Numbered from the stretch's first letter, positions 27,309 to 36,433 are shown. The stretch is DNA of 64,000 bases from JBCDJG01 sp038748065 (GCA_038748065.1 JBCDJG010000017.1:27289-91288), one strand, 5' to 3'. Translations and numbers: made by a program. Notes: generated by a model from the sequence alone, not told the origin.

Positions 27309-27737
27309 ATGAAAACCTATAGCGCCAAGGCCGCAGATGTGAGCCGAGACTGGTTCGTGGTGGATGCCGATGGCAAGACCCTGGGCCGCCTGGCCAGTGA
27401 GATCGCGCACCGCCTGCGCGGCAAGCACAAGGCCGAGTACACGCCCCACGTCGATACCGGCGACTACATCGTGGTCATCAATGCCGAAAAAGTACGTGTT
27501 ACGGGCAAGAAAACGACCGACAAGATCTACCACAGCCACACCGGCTATCCTGGCGGTCTTAAGTCCATTTCGTTTGAGAAGCTGGTCGACAAGGCGCCTG
27601 AGCGCGTCATTCAGGGCGCGGTTAAGGGCATGCTGCCGCGCAATCCGCTCGGCCGCGCGATGTTCAAGAAGCTGCGTGTCTACGCTGGCGCCGAGCATCC
27701 GCATAGCGCTCAACAGCCGCAAACACTGAACATTTGA
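27309..27737 (+). CDS. rplM: 50S ribosomal protein L13
   Basis: A 142-residue L13, an early-assembly protein of the large subunit. It begins MKTYSAKAADVSRDWFVVDA and carries the family signature VIQGAVKGMLPRNPLGRAMF (about 98-117). Followed 14 bases later by rpsI, with which it forms the universal rplM-rpsI pair. Length and sequence are normal. Confidence 0.99.
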   Translation: MKTYSAKAADVSRDWFVVDADGKTLGRLASEIAHRLRGKHKAEYTPHVDTGDYIVVINAEKVRVTGKKTTDKIYHSHTGYPGGLKSISFEKLVDKAPERVIQGAVKGMLPRNPLGRAMFKKLRVYAGAEHPHSAQQPQTLNI

Positions 27738-27751
27738 GGGAACAGCGACTT

Positions 27752-28144
27752 ATGTCTGTCAGTAATTACTATGGAACCGGTCGCCGCAAGACATCTACCG
27801 CCCGGGTATTCCTCAAGAACGGCGGTGGAGCCATTACCGTCAACCAGCGCCCCCTGGACCAATACTTCGGACGCGAGGTCGCGCGCATGATTGTGCGCCA
27901 GCCCCTGGAACTGGTTGAAATGGGTGACAAATTCGATGTCAACGTAACTGTCGCCGGCGGTGGGAGCTTTGGCCAGGCCGGAGCGATCCGTCACGGTATC
28001 ACCCGCGCGCTGATCGAATACGACGAATCGCTGCGAGGCACCTTGCGCGGTGCGGGTTACGTAACGCGTGATGCTCGCGAAGTCGAACGCAAGAAAGTAG
28101 GGCTGCGCAAAGCGCGTAAGCGCCCTCAGTACTCCAAGCGCTAA
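27752..28144 (+). CDS. rpsI: 30S ribosomal protein S9
   Basis: A 130-residue S9 whose basic C-terminal tail (GLRKARKRPQYSKR) reaches the P-site tRNA in the ribosome. It starts MSVSNYYGTGRRKTSTARVF, typical of the family. An in-frame start 18 bases upstream lies inside the rplM end and is not favoured. A strong terminator follows about 40 bases after the stop. Confidence 0.99.
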   Translation: MSVSNYYGTGRRKTSTARVFLKNGGGAITVNQRPLDQYFGREVARMIVRQPLELVEMGDKFDVNVTVAGGGSFGQAGAIRHGITRALIEYDESLRGTLRGAGYVTRDAREVERKKVGLRKARKRPQYSKR

Positions 28145-28183
28145 GCAGCCTGCGGCCGCCGGGCCGCACGCAACGAACAGGTT

Positions 28184-28216
28184 ACGCCCGGTTCCACAGG
28201 ACCCGGGCGTTTTTTT
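28184..28216 (+). terminator. Rho-independent terminator after rpsI
   Basis: The hairpin has a twelve-pair stem with one mismatch (ACGCCCGG on the left, CCGGGCGT on the right, plus three inner pairs), an ACA loop, and a run of seven T directly after. It closes the rplM-rpsI transcript. Confidence 0.85.
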
Positions 28217-28272
28217 GTCCAGCTAAGTGGCACCGGTGCGGGGCAAAAGCCCTGTGAAATCAGGGTGCTAGC

Positions 28273-28301
28273 TTGTAGAGGCAGTGCAAAATCATTAGTA
28301 T
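28273..28301 (+). promoter_or_regulatory. Predicted promoter of the petA-petB operon
   Basis: TTGTAG (28273-28278) and TAGTAT (28296-28301) are 17 bases apart. The site falls between the rpsI terminator and petA, about 75 bases before its start codon, the only gene-free stretch available for expressing the bc1 genes separately from the ribosomal operon. Confidence 0.5.
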
Positions 28302-28377
28302 TCACGGCGTTTTGAAAACCGCACCTCAAGGGCCCGCGTAGAAACCTTGGGCAGGTGTTTTTGCAGGAGAAATCAGC

Positions 28378-28974
28378 ATGAGTAGTGACGCAGTCAACGA
28401 CGGTCGCAGGAAATTCCTGGTGACCGCTACCAGTGCCATGGGCGCTGTGGGCGTCGTCGGAATGGCGGTACCGTTTCTGGGTAGTTGGAACCCGTCGGCG
28501 AAAGCCAAGGCGGCTGGCGCGCCGGTAAAGTTCGACTTCAGCAAGTTGGAGAAGGGTGCCATGGTCGTCGTTGAGTGGCGCGGCAAGCCGGTGTATGTAA
28601 TGCGCCGCACCGAGGAGCAGCTCGCTGAACTGGCGTCCTTGAACGACCAGCTGAAGGACCCTGCGTCCGCTGACTCAGACCAGCCGGGCTACATTGAAGG
28701 CGACGCGCGCGCCATACGCCCGGAGATCTTTGTCGTCGAAGGGCTTTGTACCCACCTTGGCTGTGCTCCGAAGTTCAGGCCTGAAGTCGGCGCCGCGGAT
28801 CTCGGTGGCGAAACCTGGCGAGGCGGTTTCTTCTGCCCCTGCCACGGCTCCAAGTTTGACCTAGCCGGACGCGTGTTCAACGGTGCCCCCGCGTCGGTGA
28901 ATCTGGTCGTCCCGCCGTACTCCTACGAGGGAGATAGCGTGCTGGTAATTGGCGTAGACGAGGAGGCTGCCTGA
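28378..28974 (+). CDS. petA: Ubiquinol-cytochrome c reductase Rieske iron-sulfur subunit
   Basis: A 198-residue Rieske protein of the bc1 complex, passing electrons from ubiquinol to cytochrome c1. The N-terminus has a twin-arginine segment (GRRKFLVTATS, residues 9-19) and one membrane helix; the 2Fe-2S ligands are Cys124/His126 in CTHLGC and Cys153/His156 in CPCHGS, plus the bridging cysteines 129 and 155. Its stop overlaps the petB start by one base (TGATG), so the complex is made from one operon. Confidence 0.98.
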   Translation: MSSDAVNDGRRKFLVTATSAMGAVGVVGMAVPFLGSWNPSAKAKAAGAPVKFDFSKLEKGAMVVVEWRGKPVYVMRRTEEQLAELASLNDQLKDPASADSDQPGYIEGDARAIRPEIFVVEGLCTHLGCAPKFRPEVGAADLGGETWRGGFFCPCHGSKFDLAGRVFNGAPASVNLVVPPYSYEGDSVLVIGVDEEAA

Positions 28975-31016
28975 TGAACAACGCACTGATAGGTTTCCGT
29001 GACTGGGTCGATGCCCGTCTGCCCATCATGCGGGCGTGGAACACGCACATGGGCAAGTACTATGCCCCCGCCAACTTTAACTTCTGGTATTACTTCGGCG
29101 TTTTGTCCTTGCTCGTGCTGGTCAACCAGCTGCTGACGGGCATCTGGCTGACCATGAACTACACCCCCAGCGCTGAAGACGCGTTCGCCTCTGTCGAGTA
29201 CATCATGCGCGATGTGGAATACGGGTGGCTGCTGCGCTATTTGCATTCAACGGGCGCGTCCGCGTTCTTTGTGGTTATCTACCTGCACATGTTCCGGGCC
29301 ATGCTCTACGGCTCCTATAAAAAGCCCCGCGAACTCATCTGGGTGTTCGGCATGCTCATCTTTGTGGTTCTGATGGCCGAGGCCTTTGTGGGCTACGTGC
29401 TGCCCTGGGGCCAGATGTCTTACTGGGGAGCCCAGGTCATTATCAACCTCTTCAGTGCCATACCCGTGATTGGGGAAGATCTGGTGACCTGGATTCGCGG
29501 GGACTTCCTGCTGTCTGGCGCCACCCTGAACCGCTTTTTCGCTCTGCACGTGGTGGCATTGCCCATCGTGCTGCTGGCGCTCGTGGTGCTGCACCTGCTG
29601 GCGCTGCACGAGGTAGGTTCGAATAACCCGGACGGCGTGGACGTCAAGCAGAACAAGGACGAGAACGGCATTCCCCTGGATACCGTGCCTTTCCACCCTT
29701 ATTACACGGTGCATGACCTGCAGGCGATCGGCGTGTTTCTCTTCGTATTCTGCGGCGTTGTATTCTTCATGCCGGAGATGGGCGGTTTCTTCCTGGAGTA
29801 CGCCAACTTCGAGGAATCGAACGCCCTGAAAACGCCTGAACACATCGCGCCGGTTTGGTACTTCACGCCGTTTTATTCGGTGCTGCGTGCCGTGCCCGAC
29901 AAGTTCTGGGGATTCGTCGCCTTTGCCGCGTCAGTGGCCATACCCTTCCTGTTGCCCTGGCTGGATCGCAGCCCAGTGCGCTCGTGGCGCTATCGAGGCA
30001 CGCTGAACAAGGTGATGCTGGTTCTGTTTGCGTCGTCCTTTATTATCCTTGGCGTGCTGGGCGTGAAGGCGCCCACCGAGAGCCGCACGGTACTGGCGCA
30101 GATTTGCACGGTCTTCTACTTCGCGTTCTTCCTGCTCATGCCGATCTGGAGCAAGATGGACAAGGTGAAGCCGGTGCCACAGCGCGTCACCTTTGACGGT
30201 GGTATAGGCGTTTGGGGTAGCCTCGGAGGCCTCGTTCTCATCCTTGCGCTGGCCTTCCTGCCGCTGCGGGTGGTGGGAGCTGAGAGCGCTTACAAGTGCG
30301 GCGCCATCCCCTGTGATGAGTTCAAGGCCGACCCCTCTGATACGGCCTCGCTGCAGAGCGGTGCAGCGCTTTACATGAACTACTGCATGGGCTGTCACTC
30401 ACTGCAGTACTCCAGACACAACCGCGTAGCTCAGGACCTCGGCATACCCGAAGATCTGTACATGGCCAACCTGGTCTTTGACCCGAGCCAGAAGTTTGGC
30501 TCGCTGATGACGAGCTCGATGGATAAGGATACGGCCAAGACGTGGTTTGGCGCGACGCCGCCGGATCTGACACTCGTATCCAGGGCGCGCCAGCCCGAAT
30601 GGTTGTACACCTATCTGCGAACCTTCTATCGCGACGAGAATCGCCCCTACGGCGTCAACAACCGCGTCTTCAAGGACGTTGGTATGCCCCACGTGCTGAT
30701 GGAGCTGCAGGGTATGCAGGAGTGCGCCATGGGCCCCGTGAGTGCCGCTAACGGTGGCGTTAAGCGCGACCCTCTTACCGGGGAAGACATTCTTGAAGAT
30801 CCCTGTGGTCAGCTAAAAGTTGCCGAAAGCGGATCAATGACCACAGAAGAGTACGACGCAGCTATCTATGATCTGGTAAACTTCCTCGCTTATACGGCAG
30901 AACCGATGGCAGCTGATCGTCAACGCATCGGCACTTTCGTCCTGCTGTTTATTGTACTGTTCTTCGTTTTCGCCTGGTTGCTGAACCGCGAGTACTGGAA
31001 GGACGTGCAGCACTAG
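28974..31016 (+). CDS. petB: Fused cytochrome b / cytochrome c1 of the bc1 complex
   Basis: One uninterrupted 680-codon frame encodes both subunits. Residues 1 to about 405 are cytochrome b with eight helices; the haem b ligands are His91/His105 and His192/His207, spaced 13 and 14 residues apart internally as required, and the Qo motif reads PVWY (293-296). After a membrane-like internal signal (about 414-435, ending VVGA) comes cytochrome c1 with haem c motif CMGCH (471-475) and a C-terminal anchor helix (about 651-671). Fused genes (fbcH) are known in Bradyrhizobium, where the precursor is cleaved; most gammaproteobacteria keep petB and petC separate. Confidence 0.95.
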   Translation: MNNALIGFRDWVDARLPIMRAWNTHMGKYYAPANFNFWYYFGVLSLLVLVNQLLTGIWLTMNYTPSAEDAFASVEYIMRDVEYGWLLRYLHSTGASAFFVVIYLHMFRAMLYGSYKKPRELIWVFGMLIFVVLMAEAFVGYVLPWGQMSYWGAQVIINLFSAIPVIGEDLVTWIRGDFLLSGATLNRFFALHVVALPIVLLALVVLHLLALHEVGSNNPDGVDVKQNKDENGIPLDTVPFHPYYTVHDLQAIGVFLFVFCGVVFFMPEMGGFFLEYANFEESNALKTPEHIAPVWYFTPFYSVLRAVPDKFWGFVAFAASVAIPFLLPWLDRSPVRSWRYRGTLNKVMLVLFASSFIILGVLGVKAPTESRTVLAQICTVFYFAFFLLMPIWSKMDKVKPVPQRVTFDGGIGVWGSLGGLVLILALAFLPLRVVGAESAYKCGAIPCDEFKADPSDTASLQSGAALYMNYCMGCHSLQYSRHNRVAQDLGIPEDLYMANLVFDPSQKFGSLMTSSMDKDTAKTWFGATPPDLTLVSRARQPEWLYTYLRTFYRDENRPYGVNNRVFKDVGMPHVLMELQGMQECAMGPVSAANGGVKRDPLTGEDILEDPCGQLKVAESGSMTTEEYDAAIYDLVNFLAYTAEPMAADRQRIGTFVLLFIVLFFVFAWLLNREYWKDVQH

Positions 31017-31031
31017 GCCCAAGGGCCAGCC

Positions 31032-31056
31032 GGCGGCGCGCGGGAACCGCGCCGCC
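31032..31056 (+). other. GC-rich hairpin between petB and sspA
   Basis: Perfect nine-base arms GGCGGCGCG and CGCGCCGCC enclose a seven-base loop (CGGGAAC). There is no T run, so it is not a classical terminator. It may attenuate or protect the 3' end of the pet message before sspA, which starts 36 bases later. Confidence 0.45.
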
Positions 31057-31092
31057 ACCAAAAACAAAAGTATACCGAGCTGAGGAGTCCAC

Positions 31093-31725
31093 ATGGGCGT
31101 AGTGGCAAAGCGGTCTTCAATGACCTTCTTCTCCGATAACTCCAGCCATTACAGCCATCGCGTGCGCATAGTGCTCGCTGAAAAGGGCGTGACGGTCGAT
31201 CTGGTGGAGGCCGACTCGGCCCATCCTCCCGCTGAGCTGTCGGAACTGAACCCCTATAACTCCCTGCCTACACTGGTAGATCGCGACCTCGTGCTGTACG
31301 AATCCAAAGTGATGATGGAGTATTTGGACGAGCGTTTTCCACATCCACCGCTCCTGCCAGTGTATCCAGTGGCCCGCGCTGAAAGCCGGCTGTTTATTCA
31401 TCGCATAGAGCGCGACTGGTGCACCCTGGTTGACGCGATCCAGAATTCTCGAAGCGACAATGTCGTCAGCAAGAGCCAAAAAGAGCTCCGCGAGAGCATC
31501 GTCGCTATCGCACCGATTTTTGCCGAAAAGCCGTTTTTCATGAGCGATGAGTTCACGCTTGTAGATTGCTGCATCGCACCTATCTTATGGCGTTTGCCGT
31601 CGCTGGGTGTGGATATGCGGTCCAGTAAGCAGACCAAACCCCTGCTGGCCTACATGGACGCGCTGTTTGAGCGGGAGTCCTTCCAGGAGAGCCTGTCGGA
31701 GCAGGAACGAGAGATGCGCCTCTAG
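31093..31725 (+). CDS. sspA: Stringent starvation protein A
   Basis: A 210-residue glutathione-S-transferase-fold protein that binds RNA polymerase and modulates transcription in stationary phase and stress. The thioredoxin-like N domain (about 8-85, with SHYSHRVRIVLAEKGV) and helical C domain (about 92-205) are complete, and the SspA motif WCTLVDAI stands near 107-114. It follows petB, and sspB follows it, as in most gammaproteobacteria. The ATG at 31093 has a GAGGAG ribosome-binding site. Confidence 0.95.
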   Translation: MGVVAKRSSMTFFSDNSSHYSHRVRIVLAEKGVTVDLVEADSAHPPAELSELNPYNSLPTLVDRDLVLYESKVMMEYLDERFPHPPLLPVYPVARAESRLFIHRIERDWCTLVDAIQNSRSDNVVSKSQKELRESIVAIAPIFAEKPFFMSDEFTLVDCCIAPILWRLPSLGVDMRSSKQTKPLLAYMDALFERESFQESLSEQEREMRL

Positions 31726-31748
31726 TCCGGCGGCAGGGCCTCAGCGCC

Positions 31749-32147
31749 ATGACACCCAGTCGGCCTTACATCATGCGTGCACTCTACGAGTGGATCGTAG
31801 ACAACCAGTGCACCCCCTACATCCTCGTGGACGCCACTTCTGAGGGCGTGATGGTGCCGTCACAGTATGTGAAGGACGGGCAGATTGTGCTCAATATCTC
31901 GCCGGGAGCCGTTATCGACCTGGATATCAGTAACGAGCTGGTGAGCTTCAACGGTCGCTTTGGCGGTGTTGCCATGGATATTTCGGTGCCCGTTGCCGCG
32001 GTGGTTGGCATCTATGCGCGCGAAAACGGGCAGGGTATGGTGTTTGAGATGGATGATATGGTGCCAACTGACCCTGACGACGATGGCCCTCCAGCTCCCG
32101 GCCCCGGTAAGCCTGAAGGCAGGCCAGCCCTGAAGGTGGTCAAGTAA
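31749..32147 (+). CDS. sspB: ClpXP protease specificity-enhancing factor SspB
   Basis: A 132-residue adaptor that delivers ssrA-tagged proteins to ClpXP. The substrate-binding core (RPYIMRALYEWIVDNQCTPY at the start, residues 4-23) is typical. The acidic, proline-rich linker ends in GRPALKVVK, the short C-terminal motif that docks on the ClpX zinc domain, so the protein looks functional. It follows sspA by 23 bases. Confidence 0.95.
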   Translation: MTPSRPYIMRALYEWIVDNQCTPYILVDATSEGVMVPSQYVKDGQIVLNISPGAVIDLDISNELVSFNGRFGGVAMDISVPVAAVVGIYARENGQGMVFEMDDMVPTDPDDDGPPAPGPGKPEGRPALKVVK

Positions 32148-32151
32148 TCAA

Positions 32152-32724
32152 TCAGTCGATAAATTCGAAGAGCTTGACCACCCGTTGCACGCCCGATGTA
32201 TTGGCGGCCACGTCAGTGATGCGATCCGCCTCCTCACGAGTGACCAGACCCATCAGGTATACCACGCCGTTCTCTGTAACCACCTTGACCCTGAGACCGG
32301 GCGTGTCAGATCCTCCCAGCAGCCACGACTTAACCTTGGTTGTGATCCAGGTGTCCGAGGTTCTGGTCATGCCGGAACTCGGCGCAGACACCTCCATCTC
32401 GTTATAGATTCGGCGCACACCTCGCAGCTCACGTACCACCTCCGTCGCCTGCAGCTTTAGCGCCTGCGTGGCGACTTGGCCTGCCAGTAGTACGTAGCCG
32501 TTATAGCTGACCACAACCAGATGAGCGTCATCAAAGGCCTCGTCGGCATCATGGATGTTGACGACGGCCTTGGTTTCGATAGTCTCGTCCTCAAACTGTT
32601 GGGCTATTGTTCGCTCTCCCGGGTCCTCCTCTATCTTATTGGTTTCTATAGTTGCCAGAAAACTGCCGCAGCCCGCAAGGTAGAGGCAAAGCAGCGAAGG
32701 TATGAGTATTCGAAGCGCAAACAT
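32152..32724 (-). CDS. dolP: Outer-membrane lipoprotein with two BON domains (DolP/YraP)
   Basis: A 190-residue lipoprotein: signal peptide with lipobox LAGC (Cys about 19) followed by two BON domains (about 48-115 and 125-190). DolP localises to division sites and supports outer-membrane integrity. An ATG at 32736 is in frame but almost touches its AAGG, whereas 32724 has better spacing. It ends the lpoA-yraN-diaA-dolP set conserved with E. coli. Confidence 0.9.
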   Translation of the reverse strand: MFALRILIPSLLCLYLAGCGSFLATIETNKIEEDPGERTIAQQFEDETIETKAVVNIHDADEAFDDAHLVVVSYNGYVLLAGQVATQALKLQATEVVRELRGVRRIYNEMEVSAPSSGMTRTSDTWITTKVKSWLLGGSDTPGLRVKVVTENGVVYLMGLVTREEADRITDVAANTSGVQRVVKLFEFID

Positions 32725-32738
32725 GCTATGGGGCATCC

Positions 32739-33302
32739 TTATTCGGTACCGAACAGGCCAGTCTCTATTAGTTCGACCAGGGTCGTGACCGCCATAGTCG
32801 CGAGCGCGGGGCAGCTGCGCTCGTCGGCCGCGGCAATGGACACATGCAGCCGTTCACCTGTGGCGAGCATTCCGGACGAGTCGCTGACGCAAATGCAGAT
32901 CACGTGCATGCTGCGCTCCGCCGCCGCGGCGATAGCCCCGTGGCACTCGCTGCTGTCACCGCAGACAATGAGCAGAACGTCGCCTGCCTGACCCAGCGCG
33001 CGCAGCTGCCGTGCGAGGGACTCATCAGCCGAGCTGCCCCTGTTATCGGCGAGTGGCTGCAGTGTTATGGTTGGCAGTGCTGGGCGTTCGAGTGCGCCCG
33101 GGCCCATCATTTGCTCAGCAAACAGTGATGCCATGGCGCGCAGCGACCCGGACCCGGCGGTGACCACTTTCCGGTCCTCCAACAGAGCGTTGACAAGAAG
33201 CTCGCTCGCCAGAGAGAGATTCTCTGCGAGGCCGTCCACGGTCATGGTCGCTGCCTCGATCGTGGTCTGGAAACTCTCCGCGATACGCTGGTAGCTGTCC
33301 AT
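32739..33302 (-). CDS. diaA: SIS-domain protein DiaA/GmhA-like
   Basis: A 187-residue SIS-fold protein. In E. coli the yraN-adjacent homologue is DiaA, a tetramer that binds DnaA and promotes initiation at oriC. The loop sequence VVTAGSGSLRAMASLFAEQM (about 46-65) matches the phosphosugar-site region but the family's GmhA catalytic role is not implied. Genomic position between yraN and dolP supports DiaA. Confidence 0.88.
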   Translation of the reverse strand: MDSYQRIAESFQTTIEAATMTVDGLAENLSLASELLVNALLEDRKVVTAGSGSLRAMASLFAEQMMGPGALERPALPTITLQPLADNRGSSADESLARQLRALGQAGDVLLIVCGDSSECHGAIAAAAERSMHVICICVSDSSGMLATGERLHVSIAAADERSCPALATMAVTTLVELIETGLFGTE

Positions 33303-33315
33303 TGGTTTCTCGCGC

Positions 33316-33675
33316 CTAGGCCGTAAAAGCCGATCGAATCCAGTTCAACCGGTGATCCGCGGACGATTGTCGCGGTTCGAAGGCGATGACGTCAAATCTG
33401 CACGGCCGGTTGGCGTGTTGCGGATAATGCCGCAGAAAGGCCTTGGCCGCACGAAGCAGCTTGCGCTGTTTGGCGTGGCCGACGGCTGCAGCGGCACCCG
33501 CGAAATGGCTATGGCTGCGGGCCTTGACCTCGACGAAGACCAGGGTTGAATCATCCAGCGCCACGATATCCAGCTCGCCGAGGCGGGTGCTGTAATTGCG
33601 CTGTACAATTTGCCAACCCCGCTCAAGCAGCCAGTTGGCCGCTCGCTCCTCAAACTGATCGCCAAGGTCGCGCAC
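33316..33675 (-). CDS. yraN: UPF0102 endonuclease-like protein YraN
   Basis: A 119-residue member of UPF0102 with the restriction-endonuclease-like core: GELDIVALDDSTLVFVEVKA (about 33-52) supplies the D-x(n)-E-x-K metal motif. Its function is not settled. The start is GTG at 33675, because neighbouring ATG codons are out of frame. It lies between lpoA and diaA, as in E. coli. Confidence 0.9.
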   Translation of the reverse strand: MRDLGDQFEERAANWLLERGWQIVQRNYSTRLGELDIVALDDSTLVFVEVKARSHSHFAGAAAAVGHAKQRKLLRAAKAFLRHYPQHANRPCRFDVIAFEPRQSSADHRLNWIRSAFTA

Positions 33676-33708
33676 CGCAGTAATCCCGAAAGCATGTCGT
33701 CATCGAGT

Positions 33709-35514
33709 TTAAAAGCTGCGGCGAATCGCGTCGCCATCAAATTTCGCCGGGCTTGGCTCACGCAGCAGGCGCTGTGCGGGATCAAGCCGCAGCAGCCCCG
33801 TGTGGCCTGGAATCAGTGCTTCGGCCCCGTAGTCTAACTGGCCCAGGCGGCGCTGCACCAGATAGGCCTCTGCGCCCAGCGCATTCAGCCGTTTGTAGGC
33901 GGCGCCTGAGTCGCCACTCCCCTCGAGCGTTTGCTGCAGACCAGCGCGATTTTCGAGCAGCCACGGCATTTCGACCAGTCGCAGACCGCTCAAATCGCGA
34001 TCGCGCTGGTCTGCGCCGCCGCTGTAGGATGACGAAATGCCCCACACAGGCAGATCACCCGCGTAATGATAGGCGAGCAGGGGCTTGATCGCGCGCGCCT
34101 GGGCGCTGTTTCGGGTCAACAGGAACACCGCATCAATGTCGTATCGGCGGCGTGCGGTGAACTCAAGGTTCACACCCAGATACGCCCTGAGCTCCTGTGC
34201 GCGCTGTTTGCTGTCCGGAATGCCCAGGGCTCCCTCAATACCACTCGAATAGCCCTCTGGGTCACGGTAAACGGCGGCGCTCGCGACGACCCCGCCGAGC
34301 GGCTGGAAACGCTCACGCAACGCACGTTCTACTTTATCGCCCCACTCGCCCTCTGGCCGCACCAGAAGCGCGCGCCGGGCACCACTGCCGAAAGCCAGCT
34401 CAGCCACTCTTGCTACCTCATCCTCCGGCGATAGTGAGAGTTGTAGTAGCGGGCTGCCGGCCGCGGGAATTGCCGTATCGAGGCGATTTAGCGCAAGGAC
34501 GGTAACCGGGCGCTGCGGAAGCATCGCGAGGTCTGCGACGGCAGTTTTCGACAGCGGGCCTATGATCAAGTCTGCTCCCAGCGCCAGGGCCGCCTGGTAG
34601 GCCTCACGCGAGTCGCTGTAGCGCGTTCTATCAAGCACGGTAAGCCCGCCGTCAACCGCCTCACTCCCTCGCCCCTGGTAGTAGGCCGCCAGGTAGCCGT
34701 CTCGGACCGCCCTTCCGGCAACCCCGAGGCGACCACTGAGCGGCAGAATCAGCACGGCTCTGGATGCCGTCCGTGGCGCTTCCAGACCATCCAGGCCTGC
34801 CGGCAAACGGGAGGCCGCCGGATGCTGAGCGTTATCGCTTTGCCAGGCGACAAGCTGCGCGCTATCCACAGGTCGTCCGCCCGCGTCCGCGATATCAGCC
34901 AGCTCGATGTAGCCACGTAGTTCTGCATCAAGTGGTTGGCGCAAGGCGGACAGTCGCTGGGCTCGGTCCATGCGCGCGAGATTTTGCCATAGCGCCTGGC
35001 GGGCTTGTGGCGCGCTGTCCGGGTAGCGACGGGCAAGCTCCAGGTTCACGCTGGCACCGCCAAGATAGTCTGTGGTTAATGCCAGATGCTGTCGCTGCGA
35101 TTCCAACACGCGGTAGCGGACGCCTGGGTGCAGCACTTGGCCTGATAGTCTGTCGAGTTGCTCCCTTGAGCGCGTCACCTCACCCTGCTGGTAGGCGATG
35201 CTCGCTTGAAGATATTCGAGATATTGTCGGTCATTCGTGGTCAGCTCAAGGCTCTCCAGTGGCACCAGAGTAGCCGTGGCGAGCAAGTGGTCGAATGCAG
35301 CCAGGGCTCGTTCCACCTCATTGAACAGGGATGCGTGCTCACTTGCTGGTAGTGCAGTCTGCTCCTCGATAAGGCCTGGGTCAGGCTCGGGCTCTGGCTC
35401 GACGACCTTCGGTTCGTCGGGCTTCGGGGGTGCGGCGCCACAGGCCGCAAGGAATAGTGCGAGGGTATAAATTGCGATGAGCCTGGGGGTCGGCCTGTTC
35501 GCCAGAGATGTCAT
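33709..35514 (-). CDS. lpoA: Penicillin-binding protein activator LpoA
   Basis: A 601-residue outer-membrane lipoprotein: signal peptide with lipobox LAAC (Cys25), an acidic proline-rich linker (about 30-48), a TPR-like N domain (about 60-260), and a periplasmic-binding-fold C domain (about 265-580, with AVLILPLSGRLGVAGRAVRD). LpoA crosses the peptidoglycan to activate PBP1a. ATG 35514 is chosen because it is the one that gives a proper lipoprotein signal; the frame is open 47 codons further up. Divergent from rsmI. Confidence 0.92.
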   Translation of the reverse strand: MTSLANRPTPRLIAIYTLALFLAACGAAPPKPDEPKVVEPEPEPDPGLIEEQTALPASEHASLFNEVERALAAFDHLLATATLVPLESLELTTNDRQYLEYLQASIAYQQGEVTRSREQLDRLSGQVLHPGVRYRVLESQRQHLALTTDYLGGASVNLELARRYPDSAPQARQALWQNLARMDRAQRLSALRQPLDAELRGYIELADIADAGGRPVDSAQLVAWQSDNAQHPAASRLPAGLDGLEAPRTASRAVLILPLSGRLGVAGRAVRDGYLAAYYQGRGSEAVDGGLTVLDRTRYSDSREAYQAALALGADLIIGPLSKTAVADLAMLPQRPVTVLALNRLDTAIPAAGSPLLQLSLSPEDEVARVAELAFGSGARRALLVRPEGEWGDKVERALRERFQPLGGVVASAAVYRDPEGYSSGIEGALGIPDSKQRAQELRAYLGVNLEFTARRRYDIDAVFLLTRNSAQARAIKPLLAYHYAGDLPVWGISSSYSGGADQRDRDLSGLRLVEMPWLLENRAGLQQTLEGSGDSGAAYKRLNALGAEAYLVQRRLGQLDYGAEALIPGHTGLLRLDPAQRLLREPSPAKFDGDAIRRSF

Positions 35515-35581
35515 GCTATGCTTCGCCCACCGGCTGGTTCCGTGCCGGAGTGTATCACCACCACGGCGGGAAGGGGGATCG

Positions 35582-36412
35582 GTGGAGCCCGGTTTGTACA
35601 TTGTCGCAACGCCTATTGGAAACCTCGCTGATTTGAGCCAGCGCGCAATCGACACACTGCGCGCCGCAGATATTGTTGCCTGCGAAGATACCCGGCACAG
35701 TCGACGACTGTTGCAGCATTACGATATTGAAGCCACTTGTGTGCCCTATCATGAGCATAGTGACGAGGATGTGGCCGAGCGGCTGTTAGCGCGCCTGGAC
35801 GATGGCGGGAATGTTGCCCTTGTTTCTGATGCCGGTACTCCACTGATATCTGACCCAGGTTATCGCCTCGTGCGGCAGGCTCAGGACGCCGGCCATCTCG
35901 TTGTTCCCATAGCCGGGCCCTGTGCGGCGATCGCGGCACTCAGTGCCTCGGGTCTGGCCACTGATCGATTTCGCTTTGAGGGCTTTCTGCCGCCTAAGGC
36001 TGGCGCTCGGCGTCGTGCGCTGGAGTCGCTCGCTGATATCTCGATGACGCTGGTCTTTTACGAGGCGCCCCACCGCGTGGCCGCAAGCCTCGAGGAAATG
36101 GTCAGCGTATTCGGCCCAGACCGTGAGGCGGTGCTGGCAAGAGAGTTGAGTAAGGCTTTCGAGACGATAAGTCGCGCGCCGCTCGCTGAACTCGCCTCCT
36201 GGGTTGTTGCGGATAGCAATCAGCAGCGGGGTGAAATTGTGCTTTTGGTGGCCGGGAGTGATCCGCGCGAGCAGTCCCTGGACCCCCTCGTTGCCGGCCT
36301 CCTGGAACGCCTGGCTCAGGAGCTACCACCAAAGCGCGCAGCGGCGCTGGTGGCCGACGTCTACGGCCTGCGCAAGAACGCCCTCTACGACTACCTGTTG
36401 CAGAAGCGCTGA
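35582..36412 (+). CDS. rsmI: 16S rRNA (cytidine-1402 2'-O)-methyltransferase
   Basis: A 276-residue tetrapyrrole-methylase-fold enzyme that 2'-O-methylates C1402 of 16S rRNA with S-adenosylmethionine. The N-terminus EPGLYIVATPIGNLADLSQR and VALVSDAGTPLISDPGYRLV (about 79-98) are diagnostic. The start is GTG at 35582, five bases after AGGGGG; upstream codons belong to the divergent promoter region. It is followed by rnpB, as in Pseudomonas. Confidence 0.95.
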   Translation: MEPGLYIVATPIGNLADLSQRAIDTLRAADIVACEDTRHSRRLLQHYDIEATCVPYHEHSDEDVAERLLARLDDGGNVALVSDAGTPLISDPGYRLVRQAQDAGHLVVPIAGPCAAIAALSASGLATDRFRFEGFLPPKAGARRRALESLADISMTLVFYEAPHRVAASLEEMVSVFGPDREAVLARELSKAFETISRAPLAELASWVVADSNQQRGEIVLLVAGSDPREQSLDPLVAGLLERLAQELPPKRAAALVADVYGLRKNALYDYLLQKR

Positions 36413-36433
36413 CGCGTCGGTAGGCTTGGCGCC

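Noticed and set aside
30200..31016. Separate petC gene for cytochrome c1
   Set aside because: The frame is continuous from cytochrome b and no ribosome-binding site with a start codon appears at the junction.
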